From Formosa algae (lineage in GTDB: Bacteria; Bacteroidota; Bacteroidia; Flavobacteriales; Flavobacteriaceae), in assembly GCF_001439665.1 (NCBI RefSeq), contig NZ_LMAK01000016.1:1-64000 (forward strand): DNA of 64,000 bases, read 5' to 3'. The notes under the pieces were generated by a model. It had not been told where the DNA came from. It ran no database searches and saw only the letters and a list, made by a program, of their open reading frames with translations. The position numbers and the translations under genes were made by a program. Shown here piece after piece: positions 17,605 through 26,231 of the stretch. Position 1 is the stretch's first letter; the number at the start of each line of letters is the position of its first letter.

Positions 17605-18699
17605 ATGATTGTTCAAGACGTTATAAATCATCTTGAAGATTTTGCACCACTAAATTATGCCGAAGATTTCGATAATGTTGGCTTATTGGTAGGCGATAAA
17701 ACGAATACCTTAACTGGTATTTTAGTCACTTTAGACACTTTAGAAACAGTAGTAGACGAAGCTATTGCAAACCACTGTAATCTTATTGTTAGTTTCCATC
17801 CCATAATTTTTAAAGGCTTAAAAAAATTGACAGGACAAACCTATGTAGAGCGCGTAGTATTAAAAGCCATAAAACACAATATTTCAATTTATGCTATTCA
17901 TACGGCTTTAGATAATCATATTGAAGGTGTAAATGCAATGATTTGCAATCAGCTACAACTCGTAAACACCTCTATTTTAATTCCGCAAAATAATACCATA
18001 AAAAAACTAACAACCTTTGTTCCGAAAACAGAAGCAAATACATTACGTCAGGCTTTATTTGATGCTGGTGCTGGGCAAATAGGAAATTATTCAGATTGTA
18101 GTTTTAATTTAGAAGGTACGGGAACGTTTAATCCAGACCAAAATGCCAATCCAACAATAGGCACAAAAGGTGAAGTTCATTTTGAAGACGAAACTCAAAT
18201 TTCTGTAACCTTTGCAAAACATTTAGAAAGTAAAATTTTAAAAGCTTTATTTAACACCCATTCTTATGAAGAGGTCGCTTACGAAATTATAACACTCGAA
18301 AATAAAAATCAGCACATTGGTATTGGAATGGTAGGAGAATTTGAATCTGAAATGAGTGAAACAGAATTTCTGTCGTTTTTAAAGACCAAAATGAACACAG
18401 CTTGTATACGCCACAGTGCTTTACTGGGCAAACCCATAAAAAAAATCGCTGTTTTAGGGGGCTCTGGAAGCTTTGCGATATCGCAAGCGAAACGTGCTGG
18501 AGTTGATGCCTTTATAACGGCCGACTTAAAGTATCACGATTTTTTTTCAGCCGAAAACGAGTTAATTTTAGCCGATATTGGACATTTTGAAAGTGAACAG
18601 TTTACAAAAAATGGTTTAGTAGCCCATCTTACAAAAAAAATCACTAATTTTGCAATCGTTTTATCAAAGACCGATACAAACCCTGTTAAGTATTTTTAA
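17605..18699 (+). CDS. Nif3-like dinuclear metal-centre protein
   Basis: This 364-residue protein belongs to the YbgI/Nif3 family, hexameric rings with a two-metal site. The N-terminal segment EDFDNVGLLVGD, the metal-site SFHPIIF with its His, and HTALDN are typical. The C-terminal HDFFSAENELILADIGHFESEQF supplies further His/Glu ligands. The middle (about 135-245) matches the extra PII-like insert of the longer form. GTP cyclohydrolase and hydrolase roles have been proposed for the family, but none is firmly set. The zinc-ribbon-family gene follows after 3 bp, an order I believe is common in Bacteroidota. Confidence 0.9.
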   Translation: MIVQDVINHLEDFAPLNYAEDFDNVGLLVGDKTNTLTGILVTLDTLETVVDEAIANHCNLIVSFHPIIFKGLKKLTGQTYVERVVLKAIKHNISIYAIHTALDNHIEGVNAMICNQLQLVNTSILIPQNNTIKKLTTFVPKTEANTLRQALFDAGAGQIGNYSDCSFNLEGTGTFNPDQNANPTIGTKGEVHFEDETQISVTFAKHLESKILKALFNTHSYEEVAYEIITLENKNQHIGIGMVGEFESEMSETEFLSFLKTKMNTACIRHSALLGKPIKKIAVLGGSGSFAISQAKRAGVDAFITADLKYHDFFSAENELILADIGHFESEQFTKNGLVAHLTKKITNFAIVLSKTDTNPVKYF

Positions 18700-18702
18700 A
18701 GT

Positions 18703-19482
18703 ATGGCAAAAAGTAAAGAAGTAACTGTAGAAGAACGTTTAAGAGCTTTATACGATCTACAACTTGTCGATTCTAGAATCGATGAAATTAGAAACGTTCG
18801 AGGAGAACTACCTTTAGAGGTACGTGATTTAGAAGATGAAGTTGCTGGACTACACACAAGACTTGAGAAATTAGACACTAGTCTAGAAACTTTAGATGAA
18901 GAAATTAAATCTAAAAAGAATTTAATTGAAGAAGCTAAATCTTTAATTAAAAAATACAGTGCACAACTAAAAAATGTAAGTAATAACAGAGAGTATAACT
19001 CACTTACTAAAGAAGTTGAATTTCAAGAATTAGAAATTCAATTAGCAGAAAAACACATCAATGAGTTCAAAGCTCAAATCGAGCTAAAGAAAGACGTTAT
19101 TTCTCAGACTAAAGAACGTTCTAAAGAACGCCAAGCACACCTTAAGCACAAGAAAAGTGAATTAGATGCTATCTTAGCTGAAACTGAAAAAGAAGAATTA
19201 GCATTAATTAAGAAGTCTGAAGAATACAAAACGTTAATTGAAGAGCGTTTAGTAAAAGCATACGTTAGAATTCGTAGTAATGTAAAAAACGGATTAGCAG
19301 TTGTTGCCATTGAAAGAGGTGCTTCTGGAGGATCTTTCTTTACTATTCCACCACAAATTCAAATGGAAATAGCTTCTCGTAAAAAGATTATTACCGACGA
19401 GCACAGTGGAAGAATTTTAGTTGATGAAGCATTAGCTACAGAACAAAAGGAAAAAATGGATAAGCTTTTTGCTAAATTCTAA
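18703..19482 (+). CDS. Coiled-coil zinc-ribbon-family protein lacking the zinc cysteines
   Basis: This 259-residue protein has a long coiled coil (about 10-180) and a C-terminal domain with the fixed framework of the C4-type zinc ribbon (IPPQ, RKKII, GRILVD). The four positions normally held by cysteine read Ser208, Ser211, Asp232 and Ser235 (GASGGS and DEHSGRILV). It therefore keeps the fold signature but cannot bind zinc in the usual way. Function is unknown; members resemble a CT398/FlhB-like coiled-coil group. It follows the Nif3-like gene by 3 bp and is followed by a strong terminator. Confidence 0.9.
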   Translation: MAKSKEVTVEERLRALYDLQLVDSRIDEIRNVRGELPLEVRDLEDEVAGLHTRLEKLDTSLETLDEEIKSKKNLIEEAKSLIKKYSAQLKNVSNNREYNSLTKEVEFQELEIQLAEKHINEFKAQIELKKDVISQTKERSKERQAHLKHKKSELDAILAETEKEELALIKKSEEYKTLIEERLVKAYVRIRSNVKNGLAVVAIERGASGGSFFTIPPQIQMEIASRKKIITDEHSGRILVDEALATEQKEKMDKLFAKF

Positions 19483-19504
19483 TTACTCCTTATACTATAT
19501 TAAA

Positions 19505-19540
19505 AACCGTCTAAAACATGTTTTAGACGGTTTTTTTTAT
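19505..19540 (+). terminator. Terminator after the Nif3-like/zinc-ribbon operon
   Basis: AACCGTCTAAAAC pairs perfectly with its complement around ATG, followed by eight T. Confidence 0.9.
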
Positions 19541-19572
19541 GCATTTTTTCAAAACCATTCATCAGGACACAT

Positions 19573-19605
19573 AAAAAAGGGCATCTATAAATAGACACCC
19601 TTTTT
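19573..19605 (-). terminator. Terminator after the first ankyrin gene
   Basis: On the minus strand AAAAAGGG and CCCTTTTTT form the outer stem, with an inner TCTAT/ATAGA pairing and a two-base mismatch between them. A T-run follows on the minus strand. Confidence 0.65.
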
Positions 19606-19626
19606 AAATGAACAACGCGATGCTGT

Positions 19627-20025
19627 TTATTTTTTAGCTATAGTAGTTTCAATTATGTTTTGAGCTTCTTTAGCGTTTGTAGCTTTTGCATAATCTAAAG
19701 CAGTATATCCTTTGTTGCATTTAACTTTTAAGTTTGCACCTTTAGAAATTAAAAGTTGAAGAATTTCTGCTCTGTTATATTTAGCTGCATACATTGCTGG
19801 AGTTAATCCGTTAGATTTTTGATTTACATTTTCACCGTTAGCAATTAATTTTTTAACGATTTCTGTATCTCCTTTTGCAATAGATGTACATAGTAAATTA
19901 ACCATTGGTTTATTTACAGTTACTGTTAAAGGGTTAGTGTTTGTATTTGAAATAAAATTAGAAGCTTGAACGTTTGTAGTTACAGTTCCTAATGCGATTG
20001 TGATAATAAATAATAGAGTTCTCAT
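19627..20025 (-). CDS. Exported ankyrin-repeat protein, copy A
   Basis: This 132-residue protein has a signal peptide (MRTLLFIITIALGTVTTNVQA) and then two to three ankyrin repeats, seen as NGLTPAMYAAKYNRAEILQLLISKGA and GYTALDYAKATN segments. Ankyrin repeats are protein-binding surfaces. Export suggests a periplasmic or surface partner, which is unknown. I start at the internal ATG at 20025 rather than an upstream ATG, because it gives a proper signal peptide and the same 132-residue length as its paralogue 420 bp away. The gene has its own promoter word and terminator. Confidence 0.85.
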   Translation of the reverse strand: MRTLLFIITIALGTVTTNVQASNFISNTNTNPLTVTVNKPMVNLLCTSIAKGDTEIVKKLIANGENVNQKSNGLTPAMYAAKYNRAEILQLLISKGANLKVKCNKGYTALDYAKATNAKEAQNIIETTIAKK

Positions 20026-20079
20026 AATTACGACATTTTTAATAAAATTGAATATTTTTATATATTTAATAATATATGT

Positions 20080-20087
20080 CAAATTTA
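20080..20087 (-). promoter_or_regulatory. Candidate -7 element for ankyrin copy A
   Basis: TAAATTTG on the minus strand lies 55 bp before the chosen ATG. It falls inside the frame of the longer possible start, which supports the shorter protein. Confidence 0.45.
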
Positions 20088-20384
20088 ATGAGAATATCAT
20101 ATTTTAATATTCATTTTAACAAAATATTAACATTTGTAAAAGTAGATTTATCAACCTTTAAACAAAAGTAGCATAACACTAATAAAACTACGATATTTTA
20201 AGACTTTTAATACCATAAAGCACCTTAAAACCAGTTAATATTACAGAATTAAAACAACGTTTTTCCTACAAATTAACACCTATTTTAACATTTTATTATT
20301 TTAATGTAAAATCTAAGATAAGAACCATAAAAAAGACATATAACACATTGGTTTTTATAAAAATAGATGAAACAATACCACAAT
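20088..20384. other. AT-rich intergenic stretch, nothing recognised
   Basis: About 300 bp between the two ankyrin genes. It is very AT-rich, with no convincing open frame, hairpin or repeat beyond the flanking promoter and terminator. Confidence 0.6.
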
Positions 20385-20419
20385 AAAAAAGCGGCTATAT
20401 ATTAAATATAACCGCTTGT
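20385..20419 (-). terminator. Terminator after the second ankyrin gene
   Basis: AAGCGG...CCGCTT with an AT-rich inner stem (TATAT/ATATA) is followed on the minus strand by six T. Confidence 0.8.
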
Positions 20420-20443
20420 AAACTATACATAATTCTTACAGAA

Positions 20444-20842
20444 TTATTTTTTTATCAATGCTGCCTCAATAATATGCTGTGCATCGGTTGCATTAGTTGC
20501 TTTTGCATAATCTAATGCTGTATACCCTAAATCACATTTCGACTTTAAATTTGCACCTCTAGAAATTAAATAATTTAAGATATCTACCCTATTGTATTTA
20601 GCGGCATACATGGCAGGTGTTAGTCCGTTAGACTTCTTATTTACATCTTCGCCACTTTCAATTAATTTTTTAACGATTTCTGTATTTCCTTTAGCAATAG
20701 ATGTACACAATAAATTTACATCGTATACAGAAGTTGTAATTTCTATAGATTCTGAATGATTTGATAAACTAACTGTAGCAGCTTGAACATTTGGAGCAGA
20801 TACTCCCATAGCGATTGTGATAATGTATAATAGATTTTTCAT
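20444..20842 (-). CDS. Exported ankyrin-repeat protein, copy B
   Basis: This 132-residue paralogue of copy A has a signal peptide (MKNLLYIITIAMG..VQA) and the same ankyrin part. The segments VNLLCTSIAKGNTEIVKKL and NGLTPAMYAAKYNR are almost identical to those of copy A, while residues 22-43 differ freely. The pair arose by tandem duplication. Each copy keeps its own terminator, so each is probably transcribed independently. The single Cys in VNLLCTS and a second in the last repeat (SKCDLGYTALDY) are kept in both. Binding partner unknown. Confidence 0.87.
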   Translation of the reverse strand: MKNLLYIITIAMGVSAPNVQAATVSLSNHSESIEITTSVYDVNLLCTSIAKGNTEIVKKLIESGEDVNKKSNGLTPAMYAAKYNRVDILNYLISRGANLKSKCDLGYTALDYAKATNATDAQHIIEAALIKK

Positions 20843-21280
20843 AATTAAAATGTTTTAAAAATTTAGATATTTGTGTGTACTGATGTGATTACGATTAAAT
20901 GGATAGCACTCCATTGTCACTCCAATTGATTACATACGACCTTTTTATTACATTTTAGATTACTTACTCCTTTTAAGACTGAAGCTGATGACGTTTCAGA
21001 ATAATTTGTGATGATTTTTGTCATGATGAAAGTTTTTTAAATATTTTCGATTGTATTATAAAGACGAGGTCATATAGCTATTTGTTACAGTTAAATATTA
21101 AAATAACCTTAGATTAATCATTTGGAAACAAAATTGTTAAAATTGTATTAAAGACATTTCCACTAAAACGATGTAGTGAAAAAATGTTCATAAAAAGCAC
21201 GAATAGCTTGATTTTGTAACCCAAATAATTCCCGAAAGACATTTTAAACTTTTATCTTTACGTACTAAATAAAATCTATT
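20843..21280. other. Intergenic region between ankyrin copy B and gpmI
   Basis: About 440 bp holding only the weak 35-residue frame noted separately. TATCTTTA at 21251-21258, one base off the TAnnTTTG word, may be the gpmI promoter. Confidence 0.5.
20917..21024 (-). CDS. Possible 35-residue peptide gene
   Basis: An ATG-to-TGA frame on the minus strand encodes 35 residues starting MTKIITNYSETSSASVLKG and containing two cysteines (LKCNKKVVCNQLE). It lies 75 bp upstream of ankyrin copy B, on the same strand, within a 438-bp gap that otherwise holds no gene. The composition is not low-complexity and differs from the surrounding AT-rich DNA. I see no promoter word or ribosome-binding site, so it could be chance. 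It is listed because the gap is otherwise empty. Confidence 0.3.
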   Translation of the reverse strand: MTKIITNYSETSSASVLKGVSNLKCNKKVVCNQLE

Positions 21281-22801
21281 ATGAATAAAAAAGTCATCTT
21301 AATGATACTAGATGGTTGGGGTAAGTCTCCAGACCCAAAAGTATCGGCTATAGACAATGCCAACACGCCTTTCATTGATTCTTTATATACTAAATACCCA
21401 AGTGCACAGTTAAGGACAGATGGAGAAAATGTAGGTTTGCCAGAAGGACAAATGGGAAACAGTGAGGTTGGACATATGAATTTAGGTGCCGGACGAATTG
21501 TATACCAAGATTTAGTGAAAATTAATTTAGCTGTAAAAGACAAAACTCTTGGACAAGAGAAAGTCTTAGCAGATGCTTTTAAATATGCTAAAGACAATGA
21601 CAAGCCTGTTCACTTTTTAGGACTATTAAGTACTGGTGGTGTGCATTCGCATATTAAACATTTATTCGGATTATTAGATGCTGCAAATGAAGCAGATTTA
21701 AAAAAGGTTTTTGTACACGGTTTTACAGATGGACGTGACGTAGATCCTAAATCGGGATTAAGTTTCGTGAATCAATTAGAAGATCATATAGAAGGAACTC
21801 CTGCAGAAATAGCATCTATCACAGGGCGTTACTATGCCATGGATAGAGATAAGCGTTGGGAACGTGTTAAGCTTGCTTACGACGCTATGGTTAACGGAGA
21901 AGGTGAACACAGCACAAATGTTGGAGAATCCATCTCTAAAAACTATAAAAACGATGTTACAGATGAATTTATTAAACCTATTATTCACTGTGATGAAAAC
22001 GGAAAACCTTTAGGAAATATTGAAGCTGGAGATGTTGTTATATTCTTCAATTTTAGAACAGACAGAGGTCGTGAACTTACCGAAGTATTATCTCAAAGCG
22101 ATAATCACGAACAAAACATGCATAAGCTTGACTTATACTATGTTACACTTACAAATTACGATGAAAACTTTAAAAACATAAAAGTTGTTTTTAATAAAGA
22201 TAATTTGAAAGATACACTAGGAGAAGTCTTATCTAGAAACCATAAGAAACAAATCCGTATAGCAGAAACAGAAAAATACCCACACGTTACATTTTTCTTC
22301 TCTGGCGGACAAGAAGAACCTTTTGAAGGGGAATCTAGAATTTTAAAAAACTCTCCAAAAGTAGCCACTTACGATTTACAACCAGAAATGAGTGCTTTTG
22401 AATTAAAAGATGCATTGGTTCCTGAATTAGAAAAAGGAGATGTAGATTTTGTATGTTTAAACTTTGCTAACGGAGATATGGTTGGACATACAGGTGTAAT
22501 GGCCGCTGCTATTAAAGCCTGTGAAGCTGTAGATGCTTGCGTAAAAGATGTTGTAACTACGGCTTTAGCTAACGGTTATACAACTTTACTCATTGCAGAT
22601 CACGGAAATTGTGAAACCATGATTAATCCAGACGGATCGCCAAACACTGCGCACACTACAAATCCAGTGCCTTTAATTTTAATAGACAATGACTTAAAAC
22701 ACATTAAAGATGGTGTATTAGGAGACATGGCACCAACTATTTTAAAATTAATCGGAGTTCCACAACCTGAAGCCATGACAAGGCATTCTTTAATAGATTA
22801 A
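21281..22801 (+). CDS. gpmI: 2,3-bisphosphoglycerate-independent phosphoglycerate mutase
   Basis: iPGM interconverts 3- and 2-phosphoglycerate in glycolysis using two manganese ions and a phosphoserine intermediate. The 506-residue protein starts with the alkaline-phosphatase-superfamily metal site ILDGWG. It carries the catalytic Ser61 in MGNSEVGHMN, substrate contacts in TDGRDVDP and GRYYAMDRD, and late metal ligands in NFANGDMVGHTG and IADHGNCE. Length is normal. The HAD hydrolase gene follows after 26 bp and is probably cotranscribed. Confidence 0.96.
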   Translation: MNKKVILMILDGWGKSPDPKVSAIDNANTPFIDSLYTKYPSAQLRTDGENVGLPEGQMGNSEVGHMNLGAGRIVYQDLVKINLAVKDKTLGQEKVLADAFKYAKDNDKPVHFLGLLSTGGVHSHIKHLFGLLDAANEADLKKVFVHGFTDGRDVDPKSGLSFVNQLEDHIEGTPAEIASITGRYYAMDRDKRWERVKLAYDAMVNGEGEHSTNVGESISKNYKNDVTDEFIKPIIHCDENGKPLGNIEAGDVVIFFNFRTDRGRELTEVLSQSDNHEQNMHKLDLYYVTLTNYDENFKNIKVVFNKDNLKDTLGEVLSRNHKKQIRIAETEKYPHVTFFFSGGQEEPFEGESRILKNSPKVATYDLQPEMSAFELKDALVPELEKGDVDFVCLNFANGDMVGHTGVMAAAIKACEAVDACVKDVVTTALANGYTTLLIADHGNCETMINPDGSPNTAHTTNPVPLILIDNDLKHIKDGVLGDMAPTILKLIGVPQPEAMTRHSLID

Positions 22802-22827
22802 AAACGCTTAAAATATAAACCTACTAA

Positions 22828-23244
22828 ATGATTTTTCAAGATAAATTAATTATTGCTATAGATTTTGATGGTACTATCGTAGAAGACGCATACCCAAGAG
22901 TTGGAAAAGCAAAAACGTTTGCTTTCGATACGATAAAACGTCTTCAACAAGATGGTCATCGCTTAATATTATGGACATACAGATGTGGTAAACCTTTAGA
23001 AGAAGCTGTCGCGTTTTGCAAAGACAACGGAGTAGAGTTTTACGCTGTAAATAGTAGTTTTCCTGAAGAAGAATTTGATGTTACAAAAAGTAGAAAAATT
23101 AATGCCGACATTTTTATAGATGATAGAAATGTTGGCGGATTTTTGGGTTGGGGAGAAATTTATCATTTATTATCAGACCCAAACTTCGATCCGAAAAGCA
23201 TAGAAAAAAAGAGAGGTTTTTTGGCCTCTCTTTTTAAAAAATAA
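22828..23244 (+). CDS. Small HAD-superfamily hydrolase
   Basis: This 138-residue compact HAD phosphatase has motif I IAIDFDGTIV (Asp12, Asp14). A motif II-like TYR in LILWTYRCG follows, then the acidic motif IV region ADIFIDDRNVGG. It has no large cap domain, as in the BT0820-like group of Bacteroidota. It probably hydrolyses a small phosphate ester; the substrate is unknown. The last codons (for KKRGFLASLFKK) also form the transcription terminator, so the end of the protein is constrained by the hairpin. Confidence 0.85.
   Translation: MIFQDKLIIAIDFDGTIVEDAYPRVGKAKTFAFDTIKRLQQDGHRLILWTYRCGKPLEEAVAFCKDNGVEFYAVNSSFPEEEFDVTKSRKINADIFIDDRNVGGFLGWGEIYHLLSDPNFDPKSIEKKRGFLASLFKK
23206..23235. terminator. 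Terminator hairpin inside the end of the HAD gene
   Basis: AAAAAGAGAGG pairs with CCTCTCTTTTT around an 8-nt loop. The whole hairpin precedes the stop codon at 23242-23244. It can also serve the converging CoA-transferase gene. Confidence 0.75.
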
Positions 23245-23245
23245 T

Positions 23246-24517
23246 TTAGCCTCTTACTAATTTAAAATAGTCGCGGTCTATAGATTCTCTATGATCAGGA
23301 TGCGCTATTTCTACTAAAGCTTTTGCGCGTTGTTGTATGGTTTTACCATATAAATTAGCCACACCATATTCTGTAACTACATAATGAATATGAGCACGGG
23401 TGGTAACAACTCCTGCACCAGAGTTTAATGAAGGTACAATTCTGCTAATCCCATTTTTAGTTACAGATGGCAATGCAATAATTGCTTTACCGCCTTCACT
23501 TAACGATGCGCCACGTATAAAGTCCATCTGTCCACCTACTCCAGAATACATGTCTGCACCAATTGAATCTGCACAAACTTGACCTGTAACATCTACTTCA
23601 ATAGCAGAATTAATAGCTACCATACGCGGATTTTGTTTGATCACAGAAACATCGTTTACATAATCCGAACTTCTTAATTCAATATATGGATTGTCATTTA
23701 CATAGTCATATAAACGTTGCGATCCCATTAAAAACGTAGCTAAAGCACGCCCTGGGTTTATACTTTTATAATTTCCGTTAATAACATCTTTCAAAATTAA
23801 ATCAATCACACCATCAGAAAACATTTCTGTATGCAACCCTAAATCTTTATGGTTTCCTAATAACGATAATACAGCATTTGGAATGGTACCAATTCCCATT
23901 TGCAAAGTGCTTTTGTCTTCAATTAAATTGGCAACATAAGCCCCTATTTTATTTTCAGTTTCTGTAGGTTCAGGAATATCGTGTGTCGGCAAAGGTTCGT
24001 CACATTCAACAAAGCTGTTTATTTCAGAAATATGGATTATCCCATCTCCAAAGGTTCTTGGCATTTGTTTATTAACCTGTGCAATTACATAATCGGCATT
24101 ATCTATTGCCGCTAAAGTGGCTTCAACAGAAACCCCAAGAGAACAGTAACCATGTATATCTGGAACAGAAACATGAATTAAGGCTACTTGCAAGTCTACT
24201 ATATTACGTTTAAACAATAATGGAAGTTCGCTTAAAAACACAGGCGTATACGATCCATTTCCTGCTTTAATGGTATGTCTAATATTTTTCGCGATAAAGA
24301 ATGAGTTTACATGAAAACTATCTTTAAAGTCAGGATTTGCATAAGGCGCTTGGCCTTCGGTATGTAAGTGACAGATTTCTACATTACGTAATTCATCATG
24401 GCGTTGTGTTAATGCGTTAATCAACAATTGTGGTACAGCTGCAGCTGCATGTAAATACACTCTGTCGTTAGATTCTATAACTTTTACAGCTTCGGCTGCA
24501 CTTACGCATTTATACAT
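23246..24517 (-). CDS. Acetyl-CoA hydrolase/CoA-transferase family enzyme
   Basis: This 423-residue enzyme belongs to the family of 4-hydroxybutyrate CoA-transferases and acetyl-CoA hydrolases, which move or release CoA from short acyl groups through a glutamyl-CoA intermediate. LQMGIGTIPNAVL, the Glu in LHTEMFSDGVIDL, and the CoA-binding GVGGQMDFIRGASLSEGG are visible. A start 11 codons upstream would add FAFLKKKK-type residues. I prefer MYKCVSAAEAV, the usual N-terminus. The exact acyl substrate is not determined. It converges on the HAD gene, with stops 1 bp apart. Confidence 0.87.
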   Translation of the reverse strand: MYKCVSAAEAVKVIESNDRVYLHAAAAVPQLLINALTQRHDELRNVEICHLHTEGQAPYANPDFKDSFHVNSFFIAKNIRHTIKAGNGSYTPVFLSELPLLFKRNIVDLQVALIHVSVPDIHGYCSLGVSVEATLAAIDNADYVIAQVNKQMPRTFGDGIIHISEINSFVECDEPLPTHDIPEPTETENKIGAYVANLIEDKSTLQMGIGTIPNAVLSLLGNHKDLGLHTEMFSDGVIDLILKDVINGNYKSINPGRALATFLMGSQRLYDYVNDNPYIELRSSDYVNDVSVIKQNPRMVAINSAIEVDVTGQVCADSIGADMYSGVGGQMDFIRGASLSEGGKAIIALPSVTKNGISRIVPSLNSGAGVVTTRAHIHYVVTEYGVANLYGKTIQQRAKALVEIAHPDHRESIDRDYFKLVRG

Positions 24518-24615
24518 CTTCTTTTTTTTTAAGAATGCAAAATACGACAATTTTAAAGGTTTAAAAACTGTTTAAAGTCATATTCCATTAAACAAATTAA
24601 CTAGGTATTTTTAAG

Positions 24616-24623
24616 TATATTTG
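24616..24623 (+). promoter_or_regulatory. Candidate -7 element for map
   Basis: TATATTTG lies 16 bp before the map ATG, giving a very short leader of about 10 nt. Confidence 0.6.
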
Positions 24624-24639
24624 CACTTTATTTTTGGAC

Positions 24640-25458
24640 ATGATTATAGTAAAAACAAAAGAAGAGATCGAATTGATGCGCGAAAGTGCGCTTATCGTAT
24701 CTAAAACACTAGGAGAATTAGCTAAAGCTGTAAAACCAGGTGTAACAACATTAGAGCTTGATAAACTTGCAGAAACATTTATACGCGACCACGGTGCCTA
24801 TCCTGGCTTTTTGGGCATGTATGGATTTCCAAACTCGCTTTGCATGAGCCCTAATGAACAAGTTGTACACGGTATACCGAATGACAAACCTTTAGAAGAA
24901 GGCGATATTATCTCTATTGATTGTGGTGCTTTAAAAAATGATTTTTACGGTGATCATGCTTACACATTTGCTGTCGGTGAAATTGCTCCAGAAACTCAAA
25001 AATTACTCGATGTTACCAGAGCATCTATTTACGTAGGTTTACGCGAATTAAAAGTAGGTAAACGTGTTGGAGATGTTGGTTATGCCATCCAAAATTATTG
25101 TGAAGCACATGGCTATGGTGTGGTTAGAGAATTAGTAGGCCATGGTGTGGGAAGAAAAATGCATGAAGATCCTGAAATGCCAAACTATGGTAGACGAGGA
25201 AGAGGAAAGAAATTTGTTGAAGGTATGGTTGTAGCTATAGAACCTATGATTAATTTAGGAACTCAGCGTATTAAACAACACAGAGATGGTTGGACAATTA
25301 CTACGTTAGATAAAAAACCTAGTGCTCACTTTGAACATGATGTGGCTATTGTAGATGGTAAAGCAGAATTACTTTCAACCTTTGCTTATGTACACCAAGC
25401 TTTAGGCATAGACACTAACGAAGAAGATGAATTTAGACAAAAGGCCTTAGTACTTTAA
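24640..25458 (+). CDS. map: Type I methionine aminopeptidase
   Basis: MetAP removes the initiator methionine from nascent proteins using a two-metal site. Asp ligands lie in IISIDCGALKNDFYGDHAYTF. His is in VGHGVGRKMHEDP, and Glu ligands are in AIEPMINLG and in the final FEHDVAIV segment. The 272-residue length fits the short bacterial type. I chose the ATG giving MIIVKTKEEIELMRES. A TTG two codons earlier is possible but less likely, given the close promoter. The methyltransferase gene begins on its stop codon. Confidence 0.95.
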   Translation: MIIVKTKEEIELMRESALIVSKTLGELAKAVKPGVTTLELDKLAETFIRDHGAYPGFLGMYGFPNSLCMSPNEQVVHGIPNDKPLEEGDIISIDCGALKNDFYGDHAYTFAVGEIAPETQKLLDVTRASIYVGLRELKVGKRVGDVGYAIQNYCEAHGYGVVRELVGHGVGRKMHEDPEMPNYGRRGRGKKFVEGMVVAIEPMINLGTQRIKQHRDGWTITTLDKKPSAHFEHDVAIVDGKAELLSTFAYVHQALGIDTNEEDEFRQKALVL

Positions 25459-26222
25459 TGAAAAAAGCCTTTAAATTGGTTTTAAACACCATCCCTAGAC
25501 CATTACTTATTCGTTTAAGCTATGTTGTAAGGCCAATAATGGCTGCCGCTTTAAAAGGAAATACATTTATAGATCCTATAGATGGAAAAGGGTTTAAATC
25601 GTTTTTACCTTATGGTTATGGTACGCAACGCAATAATGTATTGTCTCCTTCTACCCTATCTTTAGAGCGACACAGATTATTATGGTTGTATTTAAAAAAT
25701 GAAACAGATTTTTTTACTGCGCCTAAAAAAGTACTTCATTTTGCTCCAGAACAAGCTTTTTACAAACGTTTTAGAGCACTAAAAAATTTAGAATATACCA
25801 CTACAGATTTACTTTCGCCTTTAGCTGATGTTAAAGCAGATATTTGTAATCTTCCGTTTGAAGACCAAAGTTTTGATGTGATATTATGTAACCACGTTTT
25901 AGAACATATTCCTGATGATACTAAAGCCATGCATGAGTTATATCGCATATTAAAACCAGGCGGCATGGGAATACTACAAATTCCGCAAGATTATACTAGA
26001 AAGATCACGTTTGAAGATGATTCGATAACAGATAAAAAAGAGCGTGCTAAAATATTTGGGCAATACGACCATGTGCGTGTATATGGCTTGGATTATTTTG
26101 ATAAATTAAGAACTATTGGGTTTAAAGTTAATGCTGTAGATTATACCTCTAAATTTTCAGACTCCGAAATTTCTAAATACTGTTTAGCTAAAGGTGAACT
26201 AATACCTGTAGTATATAAATAA
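25458..26222 (+). CDS. Class I SAM-dependent methyltransferase
   Basis: This 254-residue protein has a Rossmann-like methyltransferase fold. VLHFAPEQAF replaces the usual glycine-rich motif I, then come TTDLLSPLADVKADICNLPF and the motif IV stretch FDVILCNHVLEHI, followed by LKPGGMGILQIP. The acceptor is unknown. The start overlaps the map stop (TAATG) and the DUF423 gene follows after 9 bp, so the three form an operon. The weakly conserved SAM loop (HFAPE instead of DxGxGxG) is characteristic of a subgroup rather than a sign of decay. Confidence 0.82.
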   Translation: MKKAFKLVLNTIPRPLLIRLSYVVRPIMAAALKGNTFIDPIDGKGFKSFLPYGYGTQRNNVLSPSTLSLERHRLLWLYLKNETDFFTAPKKVLHFAPEQAFYKRFRALKNLEYTTTDLLSPLADVKADICNLPFEDQSFDVILCNHVLEHIPDDTKAMHELYRILKPGGMGILQIPQDYTRKITFEDDSITDKKERAKIFGQYDHVRVYGLDYFDKLRTIGFKVNAVDYTSKFSDSEISKYCLAKGELIPVVYK

Positions 26223-26231
26223 AATTCAACC

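Noticed and set aside
20026-20100. Longer N-terminus for ankyrin copy A
   Set aside because: It would put a hydrophobic, Ile/Phe-rich extension before a normal signal peptide and contains the predicted promoter.
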